Positions 6,594 to 14,495 of a stretch of 22,998 nt of DNA are shown here, one piece after another. The DNA is from CAZDXB01 sp964509335 (GTDB taxonomy: Bacteria; Bacteroidota; Ignavibacteria; Kapaibacteriales; UBA2268): positions 1-22,998 of the forward strand of contig CAZDXB010000038.1 in NCBI GenBank assembly GCA_964509335.1, given 5' to 3'. Made by a program: the position numbers and the translations under genes. Numbering within the stretch: position 1 is the first letter of the stretch; each line of letters starts with the position of its first letter. A model generated the notes under the pieces. The model ran no database searches. It saw nothing but the letters and a program-made list of their open reading frames with translations, and had not been told where the DNA came from.

Positions 6594-8633
6594 TTAATTG
6601 AATATCTTGTTAATGTTTGACTCGTATATTTTAACAGGGAACTTTTTCTTAATGCTTTTAATCCATTGTTTTTCCATTTTTTTCTGTCTCAATTCCTGAA
6701 ATTCCGCCGCGAAATCTGAGATTGCTTCTTTAAAGGTCTTCATTCGCTTTGGCAAATGTTTATTGTATTTTGCAATCGAGTATCCTTTGCCGTTCTTTAC
6801 AGGTTCGCCGTATTCGCCTTGTTTAATCTCGTTTTCGACAATAATTCTCGACAATTTATGAGTTGAGTCTAAAGCTCCCCAATGTCCTTTCTTTTTTCTG
6901 TATCCGTCTCTTTGAGTGTATTTCTTTGCCAACTCTTCGAATTTTCCGCCTTTTTCGAGTTTTGAGTGTATTTCTTTAGCCATAGAGTCGGATAATACGT
7001 AGATTTCGCTTACGTCAAATTTCGGCTTTGTCCTATATTGTTCCTTAGTAGAGTCCCAATACGCTCTGGCGGCGGCGGTGTCGAAATCCTGCAATTTGTT
7101 CCAAACTTCCTCTTGTTCGACTTTAAACAACAGAATTCCCTCGCGAAATTCTTTCATCAATCTTTTGAACTCCGGATATTCTTTTTCAAGGTTCTCCGCG
7201 GCTTTTTTTATTATTCTGGGAGTAATAATTTTATCTATTGCTTTTTTAATTCCCTTTTCGGTTAAACTAGTCCCTCTTAAATCTTTTTGTTTTGACATTT
7301 TGACTATAAATTCGCCAATAGAAGTTTTAGTCCCCATAAATTCAAAAAGTACGTTTGAATAAATGTTTTTAGGAACTTTAGCCGCCCAATCGTCCGTTAA
7401 ATTTGTTTTATTAGTGTCTAAATACTCGAGGAATTCATTTAAATTTTCCTCGTAAATATCGAATCCGTAAACTTTATATAAGGAATCGAGGAATTTTTCT
7501 TTATCTTTTTGGTAATAATTCTTTTTGTAAACCATTTTTAAGTTTTTTCTATCTTCTTCCGGGTCGAATTTTTTGGAGCTGTCTCGTTTTATTATATGCA
7601 ATCCGTAAACCGTAGAGACTATGTCCGAAGTTTCTCCGTTTTTTAAATTAAACAGCGCGGTTTCAAATCCCGGGGTTAATCTGTTTTTGCTTTTTTCGAA
7701 ACCTGTCGAGCGCGAATAGTATTGTCCTAATTCGCCGCCTTTAGAAGCTGTGGATTGGTCGTCGGAATATTTTTTGGCTAATTCCTTAAAATCCGCTCCG
7801 TTTTTTAGTTTACTGAGGATTTGTTCGGCTTTGGAGTAAACCTCCGCTGAATCTTTTTTCCCGAATTGCAATAAGATATGTTTAGCTTTTACTAACTCGC
7901 GAGGCTCGGAATCCAATAGTTTTACAATAAAATAACCGTATCTGGTTTTGATTAGACGCGGATGAAACTCGCCTTCTTCTAAATTTAATATTGCTTTTTC
8001 AATTGGTCTTTGAACGTTTCCGGCTGTAATCCAGGTCCTAACGGTTCCGCCAAATTTCGCCGATTCCGGGTCTTCGGAAGAATCGCTCGCAACTTCTTGG
8101 AAAGGTTCTCCTTTTTTAATTAATTCAAGGCAGCTTTTAGCTTTTTTATAAGCTTGCATAGTGTCGGTATTAGGCTTCGGCGGAAACGTAATAACTATGA
8201 CCGCTATTTTATATTCCTTGTTTCGATGTTTCAGCATTTTCTTTAGCCAAGGCTTCATTAGTTTCTTTTCGTAATAGTAAGTTTCCGCTAAAATCTTTTT
8301 GTTTTTTTCAATATCTTCTATTACCGAGGAATCCTTATGGTAACCGCGATCGATAGCGTCCTTTACTTTTAGACGATAGTTGATATATAGATTCAAAAAA
8401 TCGAGCGCGCTGTCCTTGGGTATTTGATATAAATCGACGTTGTCGCGATTCATATTCTTTTTGTAGGCTCTTTCCAATTCCGAATAAGTAATTTTGTCGG
8501 AGCCTACTTTAGCTACCGGCAAGTCTTCATACTTTTTGTCCTTTTGCGGAATAGCGTTGGCTCGCGAGACGAGCGCTATAGTAATAAATACAATCAATGT
8601 TAAAACAGTCGATAATTTCGCCGCTTTTTTCAT
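6594..8633 (-). CDS. Exported PPIase with three parvulin-like domains
   Basis: A 679-residue protein with a cleavable signal peptide (LIVFITIALV, cleavage near RANA-I at residue 27), so it is periplasmic. Residues 38-135 resemble the SurA/PrsA N-terminal helical domain (VAKVGSDKITYSELE). Parvulin-like domains lie at about 142-240 (GGTVRTW, RYGYFIVKLL), 248-352 (AKHILLQFG, DFKELAKKYSDD, GGELGQYY, PGFETALF, YGLHIIKRD) and 538-625 (KFEELAKKYTQ, HWGALDS, GYSIAKYN). The middle one is the most canonical, and the third is the most diverged. A helical section, about 355-535, separates the second and third. AGAGG lies 8 bp before the ATG. It is followed after 5 bp by the SurA-like gene, so the pair probably acts together in outer-membrane protein folding. 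There is no transmembrane anchor, unlike E. coli PpiD. Confidence 0.9.
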   Translation of the reverse strand: MKKAAKLSTVLTLIVFITIALVSRANAIPQKDKKYEDLPVAKVGSDKITYSELERAYKKNMNRDNVDLYQIPKDSALDFLNLYINYRLKVKDAIDRGYHKDSSVIEDIEKNKKILAETYYYEKKLMKPWLKKMLKHRNKEYKIAVIVITFPPKPNTDTMQAYKKAKSCLELIKKGEPFQEVASDSSEDPESAKFGGTVRTWITAGNVQRPIEKAILNLEEGEFHPRLIKTRYGYFIVKLLDSEPRELVKAKHILLQFGKKDSAEVYSKAEQILSKLKNGADFKELAKKYSDDQSTASKGGELGQYYSRSTGFEKSKNRLTPGFETALFNLKNGETSDIVSTVYGLHIIKRDSSKKFDPEEDRKNLKMVYKKNYYQKDKEKFLDSLYKVYGFDIYEENLNEFLEYLDTNKTNLTDDWAAKVPKNIYSNVLFEFMGTKTSIGEFIVKMSKQKDLRGTSLTEKGIKKAIDKIITPRIIKKAAENLEKEYPEFKRLMKEFREGILLFKVEQEEVWNKLQDFDTAAARAYWDSTKEQYRTKPKFDVSEIYVLSDSMAKEIHSKLEKGGKFEELAKKYTQRDGYRKKKGHWGALDSTHKLSRIIVENEIKQGEYGEPVKNGKGYSIAKYNKHLPKRMKTFKEAISDFAAEFQELRQKKMEKQWIKSIKKKFPVKIYESNINKIFN

Positions 8634-8721
8634 TTTTTATTCCTCTATCATTTACATAATTGTTAAATTTTTCAAACGACTAATTTCTAAAAGAATTGTC
8701 TTAATTCCAAAAGAAATTATA

Positions 8722-10092
8722 TCAGGAGCGCTCCAAAAATAAGTCCGCTATCTTCCAAATATCGCCCGCTCCTATTGTTATAACAATATCGTTGTCGCTA
8801 GTGATTTTCTTAACTTTTGAGTAAAGAGTATCTTTATTGGGCAAATAGCGGACGTTCTTATGCCCAGAACGTTTTGCGGTTTCCGCTATCAGTTCGCCCG
8901 TAATTCCTTCGATTGGTTTTTCCCTAGCGGGATATATATCTGTTACGACTAAAACGTCCGCGTCGTCGAAAGAACGTCCGAAATCTTTGTAAAAATTCTT
9001 AACTCTAGAATAAGTGTGCGGTTGAAAGACGCAAACAATTCTTCTGTTCCATCCTTTTCTGGCGGCTTCGAGCGTGGCTCGGATTTCGGTTGGATGGTGG
9101 GCGTAATCGTCTATTACCAAAACGCCGTCTTTTTCGCCTTTGATTTCGAATCGCCTGAAAACGCCGGAGAATTCGGCGACGGCTTCTTTAATTACTTCGA
9201 ATTCTACTCCCAATTCAAGGCACACGGCTGTTGCCGCCAAAGCGTTGGTTATGTTATGTTTTCCGGGGATGTTCACCGTGAGCTTTCCAATCTTTTCGCC
9301 GCGCGACAAAACGACGCATTCGGACGATTTGCCTTCAAATTTCAAGTCTTCGGCGTAAACGTCGCAGTTCCTCGAAAAGCCGTATGTAACGGTTTTCTTT
9401 TTGATGTTGGGGAGAACGTCTTTGACGCCTTCGTCGTCCAAACAGACGGCTGTGAATCCGTAAAACGGCGTTTTATTCGCGAATTCGGAAAAAGCGTTTG
9501 TTAGGTCCTCGTAATCTTTATAAATATCCATATGCTCTTCTTCTACGTTGTTTATTATGGCGACTGTCGGCAGCAGTTTAAGAAACGACCTGTCGAACTC
9601 GTCGGCTTCCAATACCGTCCACTCGCCTTTGCCGAGACGCGCGTTCGAGCCGCCCAAGCTTCTTAATCGCCCGCCTACTATTACCGTAGGATCCCAGCCG
9701 GCTTTCATTAGTATCAATCCGCACATAGAAGTCGCCGTCGTTTTGCCGTGCGAACCGGATACGGCGATGCTGTAATTTAATCTTGAAACTTCCGCGAGCA
9801 TTTCCGCGCGCCTGAGAACCGGCAATCCTTTTTTTTCCGCTTCGATAGTTTCGGGATTATCTTTTGGTTTGACGGCGCTGGAGTAAACAACCGCCTCGGC
9901 GTCTTTTATATTTTTCGCGTCGTGTCCGAAATAGATTTTAGCGCCCAACTCGGATAATCTGTCAGTGTTCTCCGATTGATTCAAATCCGAGCCGGATATT
10001 TGGAATCCCTGACTTATCAATATCTCGGCGATACCGCTCATCCCTATGCCGCCTATTCCAACGAAGTGTATTTTCTTTATGGCAGAAAACAT
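8722..10092 (-). CDS. murC: UDP-N-acetylmuramate--L-alanine ligase MurC
   Basis: MurC adds L-alanine to UDP-MurNAc in the cytoplasm, the first amino-acid step of peptidoglycan synthesis. The 456-residue form has all three Mur ligase parts. The N-terminal Rossmann motif is HFVGIGGIGMSGIAE (9-23). The ATP loop GSHGKTT (113-119) lies in the central domain, which also has EADEFDRSFL and NNVEEEHMD. The C-terminal domain shows DDYAHHPTEI (328-337). The frame is open a further 25 codons upstream, but I chose the ATG at 10092: it directly precedes the conserved Rossmann start and has AAAGG about 7 bp upstream. The gene stands alone, without murG, ftsQ or other division-cluster genes. It is 90 bp downstream of the carbon-nitrogen hydrolase gene. 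Confidence 0.96.
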   Translation of the reverse strand: MFSAIKKIHFVGIGGIGMSGIAEILISQGFQISGSDLNQSENTDRLSELGAKIYFGHDAKNIKDAEAVVYSSAVKPKDNPETIEAEKKGLPVLRRAEMLAEVSRLNYSIAVSGSHGKTTATSMCGLILMKAGWDPTVIVGGRLRSLGGSNARLGKGEWTVLEADEFDRSFLKLLPTVAIINNVEEEHMDIYKDYEDLTNAFSEFANKTPFYGFTAVCLDDEGVKDVLPNIKKKTVTYGFSRNCDVYAEDLKFEGKSSECVVLSRGEKIGKLTVNIPGKHNITNALAATAVCLELGVEFEVIKEAVAEFSGVFRRFEIKGEKDGVLVIDDYAHHPTEIRATLEAARKGWNRRIVCVFQPHTYSRVKNFYKDFGRSFDDADVLVVTDIYPAREKPIEGITGELIAETAKRSGHKNVRYLPNKDTLYSKVKKITSDNDIVITIGAGDIWKIADLFLERS

Positions 10093-10182
10093 TCCCGCAC
10101 CTTTATTAGTGAAAAATTCTAATATATAAAATAAATTGGATACGAGGCGAGCGAATTTCGTTATCAAATAAATTGTATATAT

Positions 10183-10977
10183 TTACAACTCGTAGTATTG
10201 CGGTCTTCTGTCGGTGAAGATGTCGTTGAATTCGTTGAAAGATTTGTTTCTGGTTCTTTCCGGTTCTATTTCCGCCGATATTACGCTTTCGTCTTCGACG
10301 CTGGCTACGGCGAGTCTTTCGCCGTTGTATCCGTAAATCGCCGATTCGCCGTTGAAGAATAGCTCGTTATTTTCGCGGAGCTCTTTGCCGATTCTGTTGG
10401 CGACCGCCAAGTAAACTTTGTTCTCTATCGCTCTGGCGGGCATAACCTTTCCCCAAACGGGAGTTACCAAATTAGACGGACAAACTATTATGTCGGCGCC
10501 GCGCAAAGCTAAGGTTCGGGCGGCTTCGGGGAAACGCCAATCGTAGCATATCATCGTTCCGATTTTTACGTCGCGTTGCTTGTCCTCTATAACAAAGAAG
10601 CCCGTGTCGCCTTCGTCAAAGCAGTATCTTTCTTTGTAAAACAAGTGCGTTTTTCTGTGGACGCGGCTTAACGACTCGTCGGGAAATAGAATAGCGGCGG
10701 AGTTATATACTTTCTCGCCGTCTTTTTCCGGAAAGCCGATTACTATAATCTTGTCCAAATTTGAAGCTAATTCCTGATATTTGGCGATTACTTCACCGTC
10801 GAAAGGCTCGGCGATGTCTTTCGTTTCTTCTTTCGATAGAAAATAGTATCCGCTAAGAGCCAATTCAGGAAAAATAAGGATATCGCAATCGACTTTTTCG
10901 GCGTAATCAAGCGTTAAGTCGATGTTTTTCTCTTTTTCGTTAAGCTCCGGCTTAAATTGGACGATTGATATTTTCAT
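10183..10977 (-). CDS. Carbon-nitrogen hydrolase (nitrilase superfamily)
   Basis: A 264-residue cytoplasmic enzyme of the nitrilase superfamily. The Glu-Lys-Cys triad is intact: Glu38 in IFPELALSGY, Lys109 in VHRKTHLF, and Cys144 in TMICYDWRFPEAAR. The length and the late SPSN-like element (CPSNLVTPVWG, with the family's usual order) fit an amidase or omega-amidase-type enzyme. The exact substrate (nitrile, N-carbamoyl compound, amide) cannot be read from the sequence. It is the first gene of the minus-strand run leading to murC and the parvulins, and it diverges from the NlpC/P60 gene. The last residues (RRPQYYEL) end close to the stop, with no extra domain. Confidence 0.92.
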   Translation of the reverse strand: MKISIVQFKPELNEKEKNIDLTLDYAEKVDCDILIFPELALSGYYFLSKEETKDIAEPFDGEVIAKYQELASNLDKIIVIGFPEKDGEKVYNSAAILFPDESLSRVHRKTHLFYKERYCFDEGDTGFFVIEDKQRDVKIGTMICYDWRFPEAARTLALRGADIIVCPSNLVTPVWGKVMPARAIENKVYLAVANRIGKELRENNELFFNGESAIYGYNGERLAVASVEDESVISAEIEPERTRNKSFNEFNDIFTDRRPQYYEL

Positions 10978-11134
10978 AGCTTAAGTTTTAATATTATTTT
11001 TAATTCAATAGTTAACGCAAAATAAGAAAAATGGCGGCAAGACAATAAATATGAATATACGTTAATATATTAAGAGAAAATAATTAATTCTTTGTTTTGT
11101 CGTTTACCAAAAATTTGCTTTCTTTGAAAGTTGT

Positions 11135-11158
11135 ATGTGTGAAATTTTTTACACACAT
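11135..11158. promoter_or_regulatory. Palindromic operator candidate upstream of NlpC/P60 gene
   Basis: The core at 11137-11156 reads GTGTGAAATTTTTTACACAC, with perfect outer arms ATGTGTG and CACACAT when extended by two bases on each side. The spacing TGTG-N10-CACA is two bases longer than a CRP/FNR-type site. The same layout occurs before recJ (16270-16291). It sits in the divergent region between the carbon-nitrogen hydrolase and NlpC/P60 genes, about 40 bp upstream of the chosen NlpC/P60 start, where a repressor could act. The binding protein is unknown. Confidence 0.55.
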
Positions 11159-11198
11159 TGCAAATAGAACGAATATGTTAAATGATAAAGAAGGCTTA

Positions 11199-12107
11199 AT
11201 GCTCATAATTTACAAGGTTTTAAGCTGTTTAAGGCGAATGCTTGGCGATTACCGCTCGGCTATAATAATACCGCTGGTAGCGGCTTTTTTATGCGTGAAC
11301 GTCGAGACGGTCGAGGCTAAAAAGAAGTCTAATACGGTGTCGTTGACCCAAAAGACAAAGTCTAAGCCGAAAAAACGTAAATCAACTAGCAGAAGACGCT
11401 ATCGCCGAAAATACTATCCCGATAAGACCAGAGCGAGAGCTATTAAGATGATTAGAACTCATTCGGTAGCCGTATGCGACTTGCTTGGCTGGCAACCTAT
11501 AGTTCAAAACGGCGAGGAATTAGATTATGAAAACGAAAGCGAAATCTGGGACGAAGAGGACGTTAAGGAATTTGATTCTAAAGGCGGACTAAGCGGCGAA
11601 GAGACGGATATTGATTACGAATCGCTCGACATTAATACATTCAGGAAGCTTTGGCTTTCTTACGTTGACGACGGCGCGCCTAGACAATATACCGCCGGCG
11701 GAATAGACAAAAGACGATTAATGAAAGTCATCGTCAATTGGCTGGGGACGCCTTATAAGTTTGGCGGCTCTACCAGAAAAGCTATTGATTGCTCGGCTTT
11801 CATCAAAAGCGTATTTTATCAGTGTAGCGACATTGTTTTGCCGAGAACCGCTCGCACCCAGTATAAAATCGGCGTCGAGATACCTAAGGAAGACTTGAAA
11901 TTTGGCGACTTAATATTCTTCCACACTTACACTTATCGATACGCTTCGCACGTAGGTATATATCTCGGAGACGGGCTTTTCGCCCACGCAAGTTCGCGTT
12001 ACGGAGTAACGGTTTCTTCTCTTAACTCTCGCTATTACACTTCCCACTATATTGGCGCGAGAAGATTATTTTTGGATGATTACGCAAATACGAGAGTTTC
12101 CAGATAG
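11199..12107 (+). CDS. Exported NlpC/P60 peptidoglycan endopeptidase
   Basis: The C-terminal half is a clear NlpC/P60 cysteine peptidase, which cuts peptide stems of peptidoglycan. It carries NWLGTPYKFGG, the nucleophile Cys198 in IDCSAF, the catalytic His251 in SHVGIYLG and the third polar residue His263 in FAHASS. A signal peptide (hydrophobic SAIIIPLVAAFLCV, cleavage near VEA-K) gives export. After it comes a strongly basic stretch (KPKKRKSTSRRRYRRK) and then an acidic one (NESEIWDEEDVKEFD). The frame is open to 11097. I chose ATG 11199 because GAAGG lies 4 bp upstream and it gives a positively charged signal n-region; ATG 11238 is a credible alternative with AAGG before it. A shared palindrome lies upstream at 11137, and a rho-independent terminator follows at 12146. 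Confidence 0.9.
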   Translation: MLIIYKVLSCLRRMLGDYRSAIIIPLVAAFLCVNVETVEAKKKSNTVSLTQKTKSKPKKRKSTSRRRYRRKYYPDKTRARAIKMIRTHSVAVCDLLGWQPIVQNGEELDYENESEIWDEEDVKEFDSKGGLSGEETDIDYESLDINTFRKLWLSYVDDGAPRQYTAGGIDKRRLMKVIVNWLGTPYKFGGSTRKAIDCSAFIKSVFYQCSDIVLPRTARTQYKIGVEIPKEDLKFGDLIFFHTYTYRYASHVGIYLGDGLFAHASSRYGVTVSSLNSRYYTSHYIGARRLFLDDYANTRVSR

Positions 12108-12145
12108 ACTATAGCGATAACAATTGTAATAATAATAATTTTAAT

Positions 12146-12173
12146 AAGGGCTGAAATTTTTCAGCCCTTTTTT
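12146..12173 (+). terminator. Rho-independent terminator after NlpC/P60 gene
   Basis: An 11-bp perfect stem (left arm AAGGGCTGAAA, two-base loop, complementary right arm) runs into six T residues (12168-12173), 38 bp after the stop codon of the NlpC/P60 gene. This is the only textbook intrinsic terminator I see in the window. Confidence 0.9.
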
Positions 12174-12192
12174 AGTTATTACGTCGTTTCTC

Positions 12193-12509
12193 AAAACTAA
12201 TTCCCCAGAGGTATCTCCAAAACTAATTCCCCAGAGGTATCTCCAAAACTAATTCCCCAGAGGTATCTCCAAAACTAATTCCCCAGAGGTGTCTTCAAAA
12301 CTAATTCCCCAGAGGTGTCTTCAANNNNNNNNNNNNNNNNNNNNNNNNNNNNNNNNNNNNNNNNNNNNNNNNNNNNNNNNNNNNNNNNNNNNNNNNNNNN
12401 NNNNNNNNNNNNNNNNNNNNNNNNCAAAACTAATTCCCCAGAGGTGTCTTCAAAACTAATTCCCCAGAGGTGTCTTCAAAACTAATTCCCCAGAGGTGTC
12501 TTCAAAACT
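12193..12509. repeat. 26-bp direct tandem repeat array, interrupted by N gap
   Basis: Identical or near-identical 26-bp units begin AAAACTAATTCCCCAGAGG. Units at 12193, 12219 and 12245 end in TATCTCC; units at 12271, 12297, 12426, 12452 and 12478 end in TGTCTTC. A ninth copy starts at 12504 and breaks off into a hairpin after AAAACTAATTCCC. There are no spacers, so this is not CRISPR. The 26-bp period is not a multiple of three, so it is not a coding repeat. The array fills most of the gene-free stretch 12108-12655 together with the hairpins that follow. Confidence 0.92.
12325..12424. other. Assembly gap (100 N)
   Basis: Exactly 100 undetermined bases lie inside the 26-bp array. The distance between the flanking unit starts (12297 to 12426, 129 bp) is not a multiple of 26, so 100 is probably a placeholder and the true copy number is unknown. 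Confidence 0.98.
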
Positions 12510-12534
12510 AATTCCCAAGTTGCACTTGGGAATT
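12510..12534. repeat. Perfect hairpin at end of tandem array
   Basis: Left arm AATTCCCAAGT, loop TGC and a complementary right arm form an 11-bp perfect stem. The left arm is the start of the ninth 26-bp repeat copy, which joins the array to the AATTCCC hairpin family seen at 15105 and 22938. Confidence 0.85.
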
Positions 12535-12559
12535 CACGTTTAGTAATCTGATATACGTT

Positions 12560-12587
12560 TCCGTCCGAAATCGGAGTTTCGGACGGA
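12560..12587. repeat. Hairpin, TCCGTCCG arms with TCGGAG loop
   Basis: Left arm TCCGTCCGAAA, loop TCGGAG and a complementary right arm form an 11-bp perfect stem. The central 12 bases, AAATCGGAGTTT, match the centre of the hairpins at 1111, 1311 and 22307, whose outer arms differ. It lies downstream of the mscS-type gene stop (12656, minus strand) with no T-tract. Confidence 0.85.
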
Positions 12588-12603
12588 GGAATGAGTTGGG
12601 TGT

Positions 12604-12631
12604 TCCGTCCGAAATTAGAATTTCGGACGGA
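12604..12631. repeat. Hairpin, TCCGTCCG arms with TTAGAA loop
   Basis: It has the same 11-bp arms as the 12560 hairpin (TCCGTCCGAAA and complement) but a changed loop, TTAGAA. The two copies are 44 bp apart. It ends 25 bp before the 3' end of the MscS-type gene. Confidence 0.85.
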
Positions 12632-12655
12632 GAGAGAACTCGCCGTGAATAGTTT

Positions 12656-14206
12656 TTACTTCCGACTGTCCAAATAATATATCGGGTTTTTCGAGAAATC
12701 TCTTATCGGATAAGCGAATCTCAAGCCTAATTTGTCCGCCGCTTTTAGTATTTCTATTATGACGTCGTGTCGGGACTCTAGCTCTTGAGTCCAATCGGGA
12801 ACGTCGAAGAATATATAGAATAAAATCTCGATAGCTGTTTGGCCAAAGTTGTTGGCGTGAATTTGATAGAAGTCTTTTCTGGTTTTCGGGTGATTGTCCG
12901 TTATCGCTTTCAGTTCTTCTACGAATTTTTCGACTTTTTCGGGCGGGGAATCGTATGTCAATCCGATAAGCGCGCTGTATCTTCTGAAATTTCTGCGTCC
13001 CATATTGTCTATTAAAGCGTCGGCTAGCTTTCCGTTTGGAATAGAAATTACCGAATCGTAAAACGTTCTAATTCGCGTTGAACGCACGCCGACTTCTATT
13101 ACCGTTCCTTCGCCGCCGTCGAAAACTATCCAATCGCCTACGTTAAACGGTTGGTCGGTAAAAATGGTTATAGAGCCGAAAAGGTTTTTCACAGTCTCTT
13201 GCGCCGCCAAAGCGAAAGCCAAACCTCCTATTGAAACGCCGGCTAAAAGCGGAGTTATGCTGACGTCGAAAGTTTGCAGTATATATATAAAACCGAATAT
13301 TACGACTATAATTTTGAGCATTTTCCTTACAAGCGGCGTTAAATTGTCGTCTATAGTAGTTTCAGTTTTTGAAGCCAATTTCGCGAGAACTTCCGCTAGT
13401 AAATCGACGAATTTATAAGCTATTACAGTAGCGAAAGCCGGTATGAAAGCGGTTAATATTTTGTCTAATGTCGCGTCAAATTGCGCGGGTAGCCTTAATA
13501 TTGGAAGAAAAGATATAGCGATTAAAAATACGAAAATTAAACTAATCGGTTTGGTTACAGGTTTTATATACTCGGCGGCGATTTCTTTGAATCGAGTTTT
13601 ATGGATTATTTTAACCGCCGCGTAACCTAAAATACCCGAAAATAATTTATAAACGCCGTAGCCGATTATAACGTAAATCAGCATTAGAATATACTGCCAA
13701 ACGTAAATTCCGAACAGTTCGTCTTTAAAGAAGCGCGGAGATTTCTTAATAATTTTACTCAGTTCAAAAGGGTAAACCGACTGATAGATGTCGGGAATCA
13801 TTTTAACGGTAGTTTCCGAGTATTTCCATTCGTCTCCGTATTTCTTTAAGTAAATCTCGGGAATCGATTTCAATAAGATATACCTTTGTTTTCCCGAAGC
13901 GGAATCGATATAATTTGGCTCGTCGGGTATTCCGTCTATATTTACCGATAGCCTCATTCCATCGAAGATTTCTTTTAGCTTTTCGGCTAATTCTTGATTT
14001 TCCGGAGCGGTTGGATTATCAACTTCAAACGATTTCGCGGCTAATTTAGGACGGTAATTGTCGTCTTTCAAGTATCTTAAATGAGTTTCGACTGCGTTTT
14101 GCGGCGTCGATAGATTAACGCTGTCTTTTGATAACGTCCGATTTGAGAGCAAGCAGATAAAAATAGCGAATACAATCGATAACTTTTTTAAGGCAATCTG
14201 TTTCAT
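12656..14206 (-). CDS. MscS-family mechanosensitive ion channel
   Basis: A 516-residue inner-membrane channel that opens under tension to release solutes in hypo-osmotic shock. A signal peptide or first anchor (LSIVFAIFICLL, 9-20) is followed by a periplasmic domain (about 25-165). Hydrophobic helices then lie near 168-190, 218-236, 252-270 and 296-312. The pore helix and beta domain hallmark is clear: LLAGVSIGGLAFALAAQETV (320-339), NLFGSITIF, then DQPFNVGDWI (351-360) and ISIPNGKLAD (387-396). The C-terminal alpha/beta domain ends the protein. The frame is open to 14332, but that extension runs into a palindrome and has no conserved content. ATG 14206 gives the signal-like start and is preferred. 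It is longer than E. coli MscS (286 aa), which fits a multi-helix family member. Confidence 0.92.
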   Translation of the reverse strand: MKQIALKKLSIVFAIFICLLSNRTLSKDSVNLSTPQNAVETHLRYLKDDNYRPKLAAKSFEVDNPTAPENQELAEKLKEIFDGMRLSVNIDGIPDEPNYIDSASGKQRYILLKSIPEIYLKKYGDEWKYSETTVKMIPDIYQSVYPFELSKIIKKSPRFFKDELFGIYVWQYILMLIYVIIGYGVYKLFSGILGYAAVKIIHKTRFKEIAAEYIKPVTKPISLIFVFLIAISFLPILRLPAQFDATLDKILTAFIPAFATVIAYKFVDLLAEVLAKLASKTETTIDDNLTPLVRKMLKIIVVIFGFIYILQTFDVSITPLLAGVSIGGLAFALAAQETVKNLFGSITIFTDQPFNVGDWIVFDGGEGTVIEVGVRSTRIRTFYDSVISIPNGKLADALIDNMGRRNFRRYSALIGLTYDSPPEKVEKFVEELKAITDNHPKTRKDFYQIHANNFGQTAIEILFYIFFDVPDWTQELESRHDVIIEILKAADKLGLRFAYPIRDFSKNPIYYLDSRK

Positions 14207-14328
14207 AGCGTCCGAATATTTTAAAATTGAACTTATTTGAATCCTTTTAATATACAAAATTAAGTCTGAATAACCGCGAAATTTCCTTTCCCGAGGAACA
14301 TTTAATTGGGAGAAACGCTTCGCTTTGG

Positions 14329-14350
14329 GCATAGGGCTGAAGCCCTATGC
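14329..14350. repeat. Perfect 10-bp-stem palindrome between mscS-type gene and nuoC
   Basis: Left arm GCATAGGGCT, two-base loop GA and a complementary right arm. It lies in the divergent region 14207-14495. No T-run flanks it. The rest of that 289-bp region is AT-rich, and I see no certain promoter in it. Confidence 0.75.
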
Positions 14351-14495
14351 TTCCGTTCATATTAGCGCCATTAATTAATATACTTTTTTTACGCGTTATC
14401 GACGCTTGGTTAAGATTTTTTATGAATAATGCGGATTAATTATTAAATTGTCAATTGATTAAAGATAATTATTGATAAGATTAAACGGGATAAAG

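Noticed and set aside
8680..8718. Terminator after murC
   Set aside because: The inverted repeat TAATTTCT...AGAAATTA is AT-rich with a long interrupted loop and no T-run on the minus strand.
10093..10167. N-terminal extension of MurC by 25 residues
   Set aside because: The conserved Rossmann start follows ATG 10092, which has a fair ribosome binding site; the extension matches nothing in the family.
10978..11096. Minus-strand promoter for the carbon-nitrogen hydrolase (TTG then TATTTTG, spacing about 18)
   Set aside because: One base short of the consensus in AT-rich DNA; too weak to list.
11097..11198. Longer NlpC/P60 start at TTG 11097
   Set aside because: It would put the shared palindrome inside the coding region and the signal peptide more than 50 residues in.
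12193..12509. CRISPR array
   Set aside because: The 26-bp units follow each other directly with no unique spacers, and no cas gene is in the window.
14207..14332. N-terminal extension of the MscS-type channel by 42 residues
   Set aside because: It would start inside a perfect palindrome and would push the signal peptide away from the N-terminus.
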